Shown here in pieces: positions 1 through 6,547 of a stretch of 33,639 nucleotides of DNA (positions within the stretch are counted from its first letter, which is position 1; the number at the start of each line of letters is the position of its first letter). A program made the position numbers and the translations under genes. Under the pieces are notes generated by a model. It saw only the letters and a program-made list of their open reading frames with translations, was not told where the DNA came from and did no database searches. The stretch spans positions 1 through 33,639 of the forward strand of contig JAAZFE010000048.1 of NCBI GenBank assembly GCA_012511885.1, in the 5' to 3' direction. This DNA comes from Lentisphaerota bacterium (lineage in GTDB: Bacteria > Verrucomicrobiota > Kiritimatiellia > CAIQIC01 > Lenti-01).

Positions 1-127
1 ACATGGGCTTACAGCTCCCTACACGCCCCAAAACAATCCAAAATGTAGTGGAGACTTTCAGGGGGTGACGAGCAAAAACCCCTGTAAATCCCCACTTTTC
101 ATCTCGTAACTGTCGAACTTGGGCTAA

Positions 128-180
128 CACGGACGAACACGGACGGACACGGACATTTGGGACGCCGCTTTCGCGGCGGA
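128..180 (+). repeat. CACGGAC element, copy 1
   Basis: Three CACGGAC units start at 128, 138 and 148, exactly 10 bases apart. They are followed by the hairpin CGCCGC-TTTC-GCGGCG (163-178). Three more copies with the same order and orientation lie at 5112, 17274 and 20645. This copy lacks the GGAACAGCCA lead-in of the others. Function unknown. Confidence 0.8.
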
Positions 181-282
181 AACAGACGCAAAAACGAGAC
201 GTTTTTTGGGCGCTCCCGCGCCTTGACCGTGGCACAACCGGCAACTGCCGACGAAGGGCGGAAAATGGTGGGAGGGGGGGTG

Positions 283-312
283 AGTATTACGATTGTGTAG
301 AATCGTAATACT
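283..312. repeat. Perfect 12-bp AT-rich inverted repeat
   Basis: AGTATTACGATT (283-294) is followed by a 6-base loop and the exact reverse complement AATCGTAATACT (301-312). It lies 3' of the nqr operon, but on the minus strand it is followed by C-rich sequence rather than a T run, so it is not a canonical intrinsic terminator. It could be a transcript-end hairpin, an operator or a mobile-element relic. Confidence 0.75.
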
Positions 313-324
313 GGGGGGCGATAA

Positions 325-337
325 CGGGCGACTGCCG
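325..337 (-). repeat. 3' element CGGCAGTCGCCCG, copy 1
   Basis: On the minus strand this 13-mer lies about 18 bases after the stop codon at 356-358. It is followed by GTTATC. Identical 13-mers occur after the stops at 5422 and 10139, with a diverged relative after the stop at 20888. Confidence 0.6.
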
Positions 338-355
338 GATTGGGTAGGGGGGGCG

Positions 356-814
356 TTAGGTGCGCAGGCCGAGGAGGTTGATGGCGCGGACCGGATCGAT
401 GCGGTAGCGGGAGCCGTGGCCCTGGTAGAAGTCGTGGCGCTCGATGAGGGCGAGGCCAAGGGCGGTTAGGACGAGTTCTTCGCCGTCGGCGGAGGTGATG
501 ACGACATCGCCTTTTTCGAAGACGCCGTCGCCGCGGAAGGGGGAGGGGATGCGGCCCATGGACTCGTGGGCGCGGGCGGTGATGCCGGGGCGGATGTTGA
601 CTTCGCCACCGAGGGCGGCGCGGGCCTTTGCGAAGGCGTCGTGCAGGGCGGCGAGGAGAGTGTTTTTGTCCACGCCGAGTTGTTCGAGGGTGCGCTGGTC
701 GGCGGCGATGATCTGGGTGAGGGGGCGTCGATCGGTGCCGAGGAAGCCATCGCCGGAGAATTTGGAGGCGCTGAGTCGTTGTTCGAGGGCTTGGTCTCGT
801 GGGGATTCTTTCAT
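356..814 (-). CDS. Conserved hypothetical protein, last gene of the nqr operon
   Basis: This is a 152-residue soluble protein with no signal peptide or membrane segment. The ATG at 814 is chosen because GGAG lies about 7 bases upstream and the gene starts only 13 bases after the nqrF stop. It contains conserved-looking blocks: SKFSGDGFLGTDRRPL near residue 17, MGRIPSPFRGDG in the middle, and HDFYQGHGSRYRIDP near the C-terminus. I recall similar uncharacterised proteins in anaerobes but cannot name a function. Its position suggests co-expression with the Na+-pumping complex, perhaps as an assembly or regulatory factor; that is inference. Confidence 0.8.
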   Translation of the reverse strand: MKESPRDQALEQRLSASKFSGDGFLGTDRRPLTQIIAADQRTLEQLGVDKNTLLAALHDAFAKARAALGGEVNIRPGITARAHESMGRIPSPFRGDGVFEKGDVVITSADGEELVLTALGLALIERHDFYQGHGSRYRIDPVRAINLLGLRT

Positions 815-827
815 GGGGGACTCCAGC

Positions 828-1931
828 TTAGAATTTGTCGTAGAAGATGTGGTGTTCGGGCATGCCGTTGTTTTGGAGGACGGCGATGGCGGCATCGATC
901 ATGCCGGGGGAGCCGCAGAGGTAGGCTTCGTGTTGGGAGGCGTCGGGGAAGTGGCGGTTGACGACGTCGGTGATGAGGCCGCGTTCGCCGGTCCAGTCGG
1001 AATCGGCGGGTTCCTGGGAGAGGGCGGGGACGAACTTGAACCAGGGGGCATCTTTTTCGATCTGCTTGAATTCGTCGAGGAAGAAGAGGTCGCGTTGGGT
1101 GAGGGCGCCGAAGAAGTAGGTGGTGGGTCGGTGGGTGATGCCCCGGGCTTGCATGTCGCGGATGATGGACCAGATGGGGGCCATGCCGGATCCGCCGGCG
1201 ATGCAGATGATGGGGGCGTCGGTGTCGGCGAGATGGAAGAAGCCGTAGGGGCCGGAGAAGTTGACTTCCTGGTGATTTTTGAGGTGGTGGAAGACCCAGG
1301 TGGAGCAGATGCCGTCGGGTACGAGGCGGATGATGAGCTCGATGTGGGAGGTTTCGGTGGGGAGGGAGGAAATGGAGTAGCCGCGCATGACGGATTCGCG
1401 GCCTTTGTATTCGGCGGATTCGAGCTGGACGTATTGGCCGGCTTCGAAGGTGAGGGCGGGGGGATCGAGGAGCTTGAGGCGCAGCTCGACGATGTCGTGG
1501 GTGAGGGGGCGTTTGTGTTCGACGCGGGCACGGTAGCGCGACACGCTGAAGAGCTCTTCGGGGATGGCGATGTCGAGGTCGCGGCGAACTTTGACTTGGC
1601 AGGCCAGGCGGACGTTGGCGGCGATTTCTTCGGGGGTGAGGTAGGGCTCTTCGACGGGATGGATGGCGCCGCCGCCTTCGTGGACGGTTACTTTGCAATA
1701 GCCGCAGGTGCCGCGCCCGCCGCAGGCGGAGGGGATGAAGACGTTGTGTTCGGCGAGGGAGGTGAGTAGGGAGGAGCCGCCGGCGACTTCGAGTTCTTTC
1801 CGGCCCGCGTTGATCTGGATGCGGCAGATGCCGTAGTTGAGGATTTTCTTTTCGGCCAGGAGCAGCAGGGCGGCGAGGAAGAGTCCGCACCCGAGCAGGA
1901 ACCCGACGGAGATGAGGACAGAGAGGAGCAT
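828..1931 (-). CDS. nqrF: Na+-translocating NADH:quinone reductase subunit F
   Basis: NqrF is the electron entry subunit. It oxidises NADH through FAD and passes electrons to a 2Fe-2S cluster, and is anchored to the membrane facing the cytoplasm. The 367 residues show one N-terminal membrane helix (about 4-25) and a ferredoxin domain with Cys70, Cys76, Cys79 and Cys111, the same spacing as in Vibrio NqrF. An FAD-binding domain follows with RGYSISS (183-189; the family usually has RxYS), then an NAD-binding domain with GGSGMAPI and a late CGSPGM motif. It is somewhat shorter than the roughly 407 residues of Vibrio NqrF. It starts 3 bases after the nqrE stop and has no clear ribosome site, so translational coupling is likely. 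Confidence 0.96.
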   Translation of the reverse strand: MLLSVLISVGFLLGCGLFLAALLLLAEKKILNYGICRIQINAGRKELEVAGGSSLLTSLAEHNVFIPSACGGRGTCGYCKVTVHEGGGAIHPVEEPYLTPEEIAANVRLACQVKVRRDLDIAIPEELFSVSRYRARVEHKRPLTHDIVELRLKLLDPPALTFEAGQYVQLESAEYKGRESVMRGYSISSLPTETSHIELIIRLVPDGICSTWVFHHLKNHQEVNFSGPYGFFHLADTDAPIICIAGGSGMAPIWSIIRDMQARGITHRPTTYFFGALTQRDLFFLDEFKQIEKDAPWFKFVPALSQEPADSDWTGERGLITDVVNRHFPDASQHEAYLCGSPGMIDAAIAVLQNNGMPEHHIFYDKF

Positions 1932-1934
1932 AGC

Positions 1935-2543
1935 TCAGATTTTGATCATGCCGGAGAAGCCGATGAAACCGAGGGCCATGATGCCGATGATGATAAGGGT
2001 GATGCCGGGGCCTTCGAGGCCGCGGGGCAGGGTGGCCTCGTTGATGCGTTCGCGGATGGCGCCGATGAGGGTGATGGCCAGAAACCAGCCGAAGCCGCCG
2101 CCGAGGCCAAAGCTGAAGGCCTGGAGGAAGCTGTAGGGCTTGTTGAGCATGAAGAGCGAGATGCCCAGGATGGCGCAGTTGACGGTGATGAGCGGTAGGA
2201 AAATACCGAGTGCGTTGTAAAGTTTTTCGGAGACGCGCTCGATGACCATTTCCACAAATTGGGTGAAGGCGGCGATGACCACGATGAAGGTGATCAGGCG
2301 CAGGTAGTCGAGGCCGAGGGGCACGAGCAGGTAGCGGTACACCAGGTAGTTGAGCGCGGCGGTGCAGGCGGTGACGAAGATCACGGCGGTGCCCAGCCCG
2401 ATGCTGGTGTCGACCTTTTTGGAGACGCCCAGGCAGGAGCACATGCCCAAAAAGCGCGCAAGAAGGATGTTGTCGGTGAAGGCGGCGGAGACGAAAATGA
2501 GCAGGAAGGAGCTCAGTAGGGACATGTCGGCAAGGGGTGTCAT
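1935..2543 (-). CDS. nqrE: Na+-translocating NADH:quinone reductase subunit E
   Basis: NqrE is a polytopic membrane subunit of 202 residues. With NqrD it forms a pseudo-symmetric pair holding an intramembrane iron-sulfur centre. Visible family marks are FLGMCSCLGVSKKV (Cys35, Cys37) and LPLITVNCAILG (Cys123), which match the positions of the cluster cysteines. The start at 2543 is preferred: its ATG overlaps the nqrD stop as ATGA, and an AGGAGG lies 4 bases upstream. A second ATG six codons later would give a length closer to Vibrio NqrE. Confidence 0.95.
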   Translation of the reverse strand: MTPLADMSLLSSFLLIFVSAAFTDNILLARFLGMCSCLGVSKKVDTSIGLGTAVIFVTACTAALNYLVYRYLLVPLGLDYLRLITFIVVIAAFTQFVEMVIERVSEKLYNALGIFLPLITVNCAILGISLFMLNKPYSFLQAFSFGLGGGFGWFLAITLIGAIRERINEATLPRGLEGPGITLIIIGIMALGFIGFSGMIKI

Positions 2544-3151
2544 GAGGCCTCCTGTTTGACGAGTCGCGCGCGCGCGATCCAGGTCATAATGGCGAACATG
2601 AAAAAGGCGCCGGGGGGCATGACCATGATGGTCCATTGGGTCCACCAGAGGTCGCGGGCGGGGAGGGCCACGCCCAGGATGGTGCCGAAGCCCATGACTT
2701 CGCGGACGACGGCGATGGCGATGAGGACGACGGAGTAGCCCAGGCCGTTGGCGAGGCCATCCACCAGCGAGGGCAGCGGCTTGTTCTGGCTGGCGAAGGC
2801 TTCGGCGCGCCCCATGATGATGCAGTTGGTGATGATGAGCCCGACGTAGGGGCCAATGAAGCGGTGGACATCGGGGGCGACGGCCTTGATCAAGATATCA
2901 ATCATCATGACATAGGCGGCAATGATGATGACTTGCACGATCATGCGGATGCGCACGGGGATGTAGTTGCGCAGGAGCGAGATGGTGAAGCTGGTGAGGG
3001 CGGTGGTGAAGGTGACCCCGAAGCTCATGAAGAGCGTATTGGTGACGAGGTTGGTGACGGCCAGCGCCGAGCAAATGCCGAGGACTTGGCGGAAGATGGG
3101 GTTTTCCACCAGGAGGCCGTCTTTGAGGATTTTGCCGTATGAGGATGCCAT
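2540..3151 (-). CDS. nqrD: Na+-translocating NADH:quinone reductase subunit D
   Basis: NqrD is the membrane partner of NqrE and is 203 residues long. LGICSALAVTN (Cys27) and GLIITNCIIMGRAEAFA (Cys110) are typical of NqrD and supply cysteines for the shared iron-sulfur centre. The long block RNYIPVRIRMIVQ and the sequence DGLANGLGY also match NqrD rather than RnfE. The gene begins 5 bases after the nqrC stop. The upstream sequence is C-rich with no ribosome site, so coupling to nqrC is likely. Its stop overlaps the nqrE start by 4 bases. Confidence 0.95.
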   Translation of the reverse strand: MASSYGKILKDGLLVENPIFRQVLGICSALAVTNLVTNTLFMSFGVTFTTALTSFTISLLRNYIPVRIRMIVQVIIIAAYVMMIDILIKAVAPDVHRFIGPYVGLIITNCIIMGRAEAFASQNKPLPSLVDGLANGLGYSVVLIAIAVVREVMGFGTILGVALPARDLWWTQWTIMVMPPGAFFMFAIMTWIARARLVKQEAS

Positions 3152-3156
3152 GTCAG

Positions 3157-3834
3157 TTAGGGGGGGTGGGGGGGGGGCTGGTCGGATTCGTCGGGCGAGG
3201 AGGCGGGCGGGGGGGGCGTTGCGGCGAGGTAGGCGTCGCGGAAGCGGTCGAGTTCTTCGCTGAGAAAGCGGCCCAGCGCCATCGAGGTTTGGGTGGCGCC
3301 AGTGATGGCGTCCACGCGGTTGCGCGCGGCGGGATCGGGCGAGGCGCCGACGATGACGCGCGCGCGGCCGGGGTCGGCCCAGTCCACGCGCAGCCCTTTG
3401 AATTGGTCGGTGAACCAGGCTTCTTCGATGCGCGCGCCGAGTCCGGGGGTTTCTTTTTGGTCGAGGAATTGGAGGTTGTGGACGGTTTCGAGATCGGAGG
3501 AGAGCACCATGACGCCCTCGATGCGATCCCAGAAGCCCAGGCCGCTGAAGATGAAGCCGACGCGTTCGAGGTCGGGGGTGGTTTGGCGGTAGATGACGCG
3601 TCCGTCGAGATTGTCTGCTGCGAGGTGCTGGTCCACGGCCTGCTGATAGGCTTCGGCGGTGTTGCCCTCGACGGGCAGGTCGAAGGCGCGGCAGAGGACC
3701 TGGTTGTGGTGCATGACGGCGTTTTTGGCGAGCAGGCCCTGGGTGGCATAGTTGACGATGGCGATGCCGGTGCCGAAGACCAGGCAGATGGCGGCCATGA
3801 AGCCGAGGACGTAAGCGGGTGATTTTTTGTTCAC
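3157..3834 (-). CDS. nqrC: Na+-translocating NADH:quinone reductase subunit C (covalent FMN)
   Basis: NqrC carries an FMN bound covalently to a threonine on the outer side of the membrane. The GTG at 3834 is chosen because it overlaps the nqrB stop as GTGA. This gives 225 residues with one N-terminal helix (about 8-28) and the flavinylation motif DAITGATQTS, with the modified Thr near residue 181. The C-terminus ends in a proline/serine/aspartate-rich tail (AATPPPPASSPDESD and on) not usual for the family. The protein is shorter than Vibrio NqrC (about 257) and close in size to RnfG. No gene for the flavin transferase ApbE is seen in the window. Confidence 0.93.
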   Translation of the reverse strand: MNKKSPAYVLGFMAAICLVFGTGIAIVNYATQGLLAKNAVMHHNQVLCRAFDLPVEGNTAEAYQQAVDQHLAADNLDGRVIYRQTTPDLERVGFIFSGLGFWDRIEGVMVLSSDLETVHNLQFLDQKETPGLGARIEEAWFTDQFKGLRVDWADPGRARVIVGASPDPAARNRVDAITGATQTSMALGRFLSEELDRFRDAYLAATPPPPASSPDESDQPPPHPP

Positions 3835-4871
3835 GCCTTGGCCGCCTTCTTGCGCGCCTGATAGCGCTTGATCCAGAGGTCGAGGGAGGGCGCCAGCATG
3901 TTGCCGATCAAGATGGCAAAGCCGACGCCGCCGGCAAAGACGGCTTTGTAGCGGAAAAAGACGATGAGCGCGCCGATCAGGATGCTGTAGGCCCACATGG
4001 AGGGGCGTAGGCGGGGGGCTGAGATGGGGTCGGTGACCATGAAGACGGCGGCATAGAGAAAGGCGCCGGAGAAGAGGGTGAAGCCCAGCGGCGGAACCAG
4101 ATCAATGCCCAGGGCGTTGCGCAGGAGCAGGTTGGTGGCGGTTGCGCCGAGGAGGGTACCGAGCATCAGCCGCCAGTTGGCGGTCTTGGTCCAGAGCAGG
4201 TAGATGGCGCCGAGCAGGATGGCGATGGCGCAGGTTTCGCCGACGGAGCCCGCCGCCAAGACGCGAGCGTGGCCCGCGTGGTCGAAGAGTCCACCGATTT
4301 GGCCGGTGAAAAGGTCCCAGAGGCGCGTTTCGAAGGCGTAGTCGCGTCGGGACCACATGGGGGTGGCCGCGGTGATGGCGTCCACCACGCCGAGACCCGG
4401 GGCGGTCAGACGGGCGGGCAGCTCCTCGAGGGCGGCGAAGCTCCAGCGGGCGAACCCGCCGGGAAAACCACGAAAGGCTGGCGCGAATTTCGAGGTGAGC
4501 TCGACCGGGAAGCAGACATAGACGAAGGCGCGGCCCACGATGGCCGGGTTGAAGATGTTTTTGCCGAAGCCGCCGAAGACCATTTTGCCAAATACGATGG
4601 CGAAGACAGCGCCGACGGCCACAATCCAGAAGGGGGTGGCGGGAGGCAGGGAGAGCGCATAAATGGCGGCAGTGACCCAGACCGCCTGCGACAGTTTGCC
4701 GGGAGGGGTGGGCACCATGATCCATTCGGCCAGAAAAGCAAACAGGGCGGCCACCGCCACCTGCGCCATGACGCGCCAGCCGAACAAATAGACGGCGGCG
4801 AGGGCGACGGGTGCCAGCGCGTAGAGGACGCGCTGCATCATGGGTTGCTTCAGGAAGGCCAGCTTTTTCAT
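3831..4871 (-). CDS. nqrB: Na+-translocating NADH:quinone reductase subunit B (RnfD-like form)
   Basis: This is the polytopic subunit that binds FMN covalently and lies on the sodium path. The 346 residues contain GKMVFGGFGKNIFNPAIVGRAF (about 95-115), DAITAATPMW with the probable FMN-linked Thr170, and GSVGETCAIAILLG. It is about 70 residues shorter than Vibrio NqrB and lacks the soluble N-terminal extension; in this respect it resembles RnfD. The neighbours (nqrC-F) assign it to Nqr. The ATG at 4871 has no ribosome site. The reading frame stays open upstream into repeat DNA, so a GTG start slightly upstream cannot be excluded. nqrA, normally the preceding gene, is absent. Confidence 0.9.
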   Translation of the reverse strand: MKKLAFLKQPMMQRVLYALAPVALAAVYLFGWRVMAQVAVAALFAFLAEWIMVPTPPGKLSQAVWVTAAIYALSLPPATPFWIVAVGAVFAIVFGKMVFGGFGKNIFNPAIVGRAFVYVCFPVELTSKFAPAFRGFPGGFARWSFAALEELPARLTAPGLGVVDAITAATPMWSRRDYAFETRLWDLFTGQIGGLFDHAGHARVLAAGSVGETCAIAILLGAIYLLWTKTANWRLMLGTLLGATATNLLLRNALGIDLVPPLGFTLFSGAFLYAAVFMVTDPISAPRLRPSMWAYSILIGALIVFFRYKAVFAGGVGFAILIGNMLAPSLDLWIKRYQARKKAAKA

Positions 4872-4883
4872 GAAGATGGGGTC

Positions 4884-4912
4884 AGAATATCCAACCTGGG
4901 CGGCCAGTTCAA
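4884..4912 (-). promoter_or_regulatory. Candidate promoter of the nqr operon
   Basis: On the minus strand TTGAAC (4912-4907) is followed after 17 bases by TATTCT (4889-4884), each matching four of six consensus bases. Transcription would start only a few bases before the ATG at 4871, implying a leaderless or nearly leaderless mRNA, consistent with the missing ribosome site. Confidence 0.4.
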
Positions 4913-5009
4913 GCGCAACTGCGGGGCAATCGGAATTGCGTGATTGCGGGAATGCGGGATTGCACGATTTTTGGGGAGTGAACCGTAAATGGGCGCGATT
5001 ATTTGGGAG

Positions 5010-5094
5010 AAGGGGTAGAAAGGGTCGAAAACGGGACAAAATGGGCGAGAAATGGGCGGTTCTGGGTGAAAATGGGGTATTTTTTGGTATTTTT
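5010..5094. repeat. Phased A/T-tract array 1
   Basis: Short A or T runs are centred near 5010, 5020, 5029, 5039, 5051, 5060, 5070, 5082 and 5092, a mean spacing of about 10.2 bases. The spacers are GC-rich. Spacing near one helical turn predicts intrinsic DNA curvature. The weakest member is the two-base TT at 5060. Confidence 0.6.
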
Positions 5095-5111
5095 GTAGAG
5101 CTGTGGGGCGG

Positions 5112-5183
5112 CGGAACAGCCACACGGACGTACACGGACGAACACCGACAAACACGGACATTGCGGACGCCGCTGCGCGGCGG
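5112..5183 (+). repeat. CACGGAC element, copy 2
   Basis: The lead-in GGAACAGCCA is followed by units at 5123, 5133, 5143 (CACCGAC) and 5153, each 10 bases apart, then TGCGGA and the hairpin CGCCGC-TGC-GCGGCG (5168-5182). The variant third unit is shared with copy 3. The following 50 bases resemble those after copy 1. Confidence 0.85.
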
Positions 5184-5274
5184 AAACAGGGGCACAAGAG
5201 GAGCGTTTTTGGGGCGCTCCCGCGCCTTGTCCCGGGGTTTGTCAGCAGCTGCGGACGCCGCTGACGTGGCGTGG

Positions 5275-5381
5275 AAAAAAGGGTCAAAAACGGGTCAAAA
5301 TGACGAAAAATAGGCCGAAATAGGCAAAAAACGGCCGAAAATGGGCGTTTTTGGGTGAAAAGGGGTCAAAAACGGCGAAAA
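5275..5381. repeat. Phased A-tract array 2
   Basis: Eleven A/T runs of 3-6 bases are centred near 5277, 5288, 5298, 5308, 5319, 5328, 5339, 5350 (a T run), 5359, 5370 and 5380, a mean spacing of 10.2 bases over about 105 bases. The spacers are G/C-rich (for example GGGTC, GGCCG). This is strong in-phase placement and predicts a markedly curved segment. Confidence 0.8.
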
Positions 5382-5391
5382 TGGGGGATAA

Positions 5392-5404
5392 CGGGCGACT
5401 GCCG
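5392..5404 (-). repeat. 3' element CGGCAGTCGCCCG, copy 2
   Basis: This is the same 13-mer as at 325-337, again about 17 bases after a minus-strand stop (kdsD, 5422-5424) and again followed by GTTATC. The sequence between stop and element (C run, TACCCAAT) is also nearly identical in the two places. Confidence 0.6.
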
Positions 5405-5421
5405 AATTGGGTAGGGGGGGG

Positions 5422-6405
5422 TTAGAGGATTTTGAATTTGGGCAGGTCTTGGAGGTCGATGATGCCGGCGAGAGTGCCGTCGTCGTGGGTGACGATGAGG
5501 TCGTCGAAACGGTGTTGCTGGAAGATGGCGAGGGCGTCGGCGGCGAGTCGGCCGGTCTGGATCATGTGGGGCTGGTGGGTCATGAGATCGCTGACGGTGC
5601 GGGTCTGGAAGTCGGTGGCGCCCGCGGCGAGATAGCGGCGTAGATCGCCATCGGTGAGCAGACCGAGCACCTTGCGGTTTTCATCAATGATGACAACGGC
5701 GCCGGCCTGGGCTTTGGTCATGGCGATGAGGGCGTCGCGGATGGCGGCGGTGGGGGCTACGACGGCGAGGCGCTCGTCGGTGCGCATGATGTCGTCCACT
5801 TTGAGCAGGAGGGCGCGGCCGATGGCGCCGCCGGGATGGAGGCGGGCGTAGTCGTCGCGGGAGAGTCCGCGGGCTTCGAGCAGGGCCACCGCGAGGGCGT
5901 CGCCGATGGCCAGCGCGACGGTGGTCGAGGCGGTGGGCACCAGGTTGAACGCGCAGGCTTCGCGTTCGACGGAGGCATCGAGTACGATGTCGGAATGCCG
6001 CGCGAGGGTGGAGTCGGGGCTGCCGGTGAGGGCGATGATGCGCGCGCCGGCTCGTTTGAGCATGGGCAGGAGGTTGACGAGCTCGTCGGATTCGCCGGAG
6101 TAGGAGAGGGCGACGACGGCGTCTTCGGGCCGGACAAGGCCGAGATCGCCGTGCATGGCTTCGGAGGGATGCAGGACGGTAGCGGGCGCGCCAGTGCTGG
6201 TGAAGGTGGCGGCAATTTTCTGGCCGATGTGGAACGACTTGCCGACGCCAGTCACAATGAGTTTGCCGCCGGCCTCGAGGGCGGCGCGCAGGAGGTTGAC
6301 CGCGGCATCAAATTCGCCGTCCAGGCGCGCGCGGGTGCGCTGGAGGGCGGCGATTTCGACATCGAAGACATCCTGGGCTTTTCGGAAATAGGTTGGGGAT
6401 TGCAT
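5422..6405 (-). CDS. kdsD: Arabinose-5-phosphate isomerase (KdsD/KpsF)
   Basis: The enzyme converts ribulose 5-phosphate to arabinose 5-phosphate, the first committed step to Kdo, the sugar that joins lipid A to the LPS core. The 327 residues match the family length. An N-terminal SIS sugar-isomerase domain (about 40-190) contains TGVGKSFHIGQKIAATFTSTG and LSYSGESDEL, followed by LHPGGAIGR. Two CBS domains follow (about 205-327), the first around DIMRTDERLAVV and the second around DLMTHQP. No clear ribosome site precedes the ATG at 6405. The gene is divergent from ldh with 142 bases between the starts. Confidence 0.95.
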   Translation of the reverse strand: MQSPTYFRKAQDVFDVEIAALQRTRARLDGEFDAAVNLLRAALEAGGKLIVTGVGKSFHIGQKIAATFTSTGAPATVLHPSEAMHGDLGLVRPEDAVVALSYSGESDELVNLLPMLKRAGARIIALTGSPDSTLARHSDIVLDASVEREACAFNLVPTASTTVALAIGDALAVALLEARGLSRDDYARLHPGGAIGRALLLKVDDIMRTDERLAVVAPTAAIRDALIAMTKAQAGAVVIIDENRKVLGLLTDGDLRRYLAAGATDFQTRTVSDLMTHQPHMIQTGRLAADALAIFQQHRFDDLIVTHDDGTLAGIIDLQDLPKFKIL

Positions 6406-6488
6406 GGGGAGTTAGCGTAGCGCAGGGGGGGCGGGGGGGCAAGCGGGGATGTGGGCGCGCGCGGGGCGGCTGGGGGGGGCGGTTGGTT

Positions 6489-6517
6489 TTGGCTTTACGA
6501 GGTGGGCGTGGTATAGA
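6489..6517 (+). promoter_or_regulatory. Candidate promoter of ldh
   Basis: TTGGCT (6489-6494), a 17-base spacer and TATAGA (6512-6517) lie 31 bases before the ldh ATG. Each box matches four of six sigma-70 consensus positions, and the spacing is ideal. Confidence 0.5.
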
Positions 6518-6547
6518 TGGGACGTTGCCCCAATCCAAGGAGTTCCC

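Larger units (their letters stand above)
1..355. other. Intergenic repeat block downstream of the nqr operon
   Basis: No convincing gene is seen here. The first 120 bases hold several short A or T runs (30-33, 40-43, 74-78, 86-88, 95-98), partly spaced about 10 bases apart. These are followed by CACGGAC element copy 1, a stretch resembling 5180-5235 (the motif GGGCGCTCCCGCGCCTTG), a perfect AT-rich inverted repeat, and the CGGCAGTCGCCCG element just 3' of the minus-strand gene that ends at 356. The order of these modules resembles that of 5107-5424, so the two blocks are probably related copies. Confidence 0.7.
4872..5421. other. Intergenic repeat block between kdsD and nqrB
   Basis: No gene is supported here; open frames are low-complexity translations of repeats. 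From nqrB outward it holds the candidate nqr promoter, a phased A/T-tract array (5010-5094), CACGGAC element copy 2, a stretch shared with 181-230, a second phased A-tract array (5275-5381), and the CGGCAGTCGCCCG element next to the kdsD stop. Confidence 0.7.

Noticed and set aside
128-154. CACGGAC arrays considered as a CRISPR
   Set aside because: Units are 10 bases long, directly tandem, with no spacers and no cas genes in the window.
283-312. Inverted repeat considered as an intrinsic terminator of the nqr operon
   Set aside because: In the minus direction the stem is followed by ACCCCC-type sequence, not by a T run.
811-2442. A 543-codon minus-strand frame across nqrF and nqrE
   Set aside because: Out-of-frame Arg/Pro/His-rich translation; the nqr frames are unambiguous.
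4872-5195. Upstream extension of nqrB to 5195
   Set aside because: The added residues encode the CACGGAC element and other repeats and do not resemble the NqrB N-terminus.
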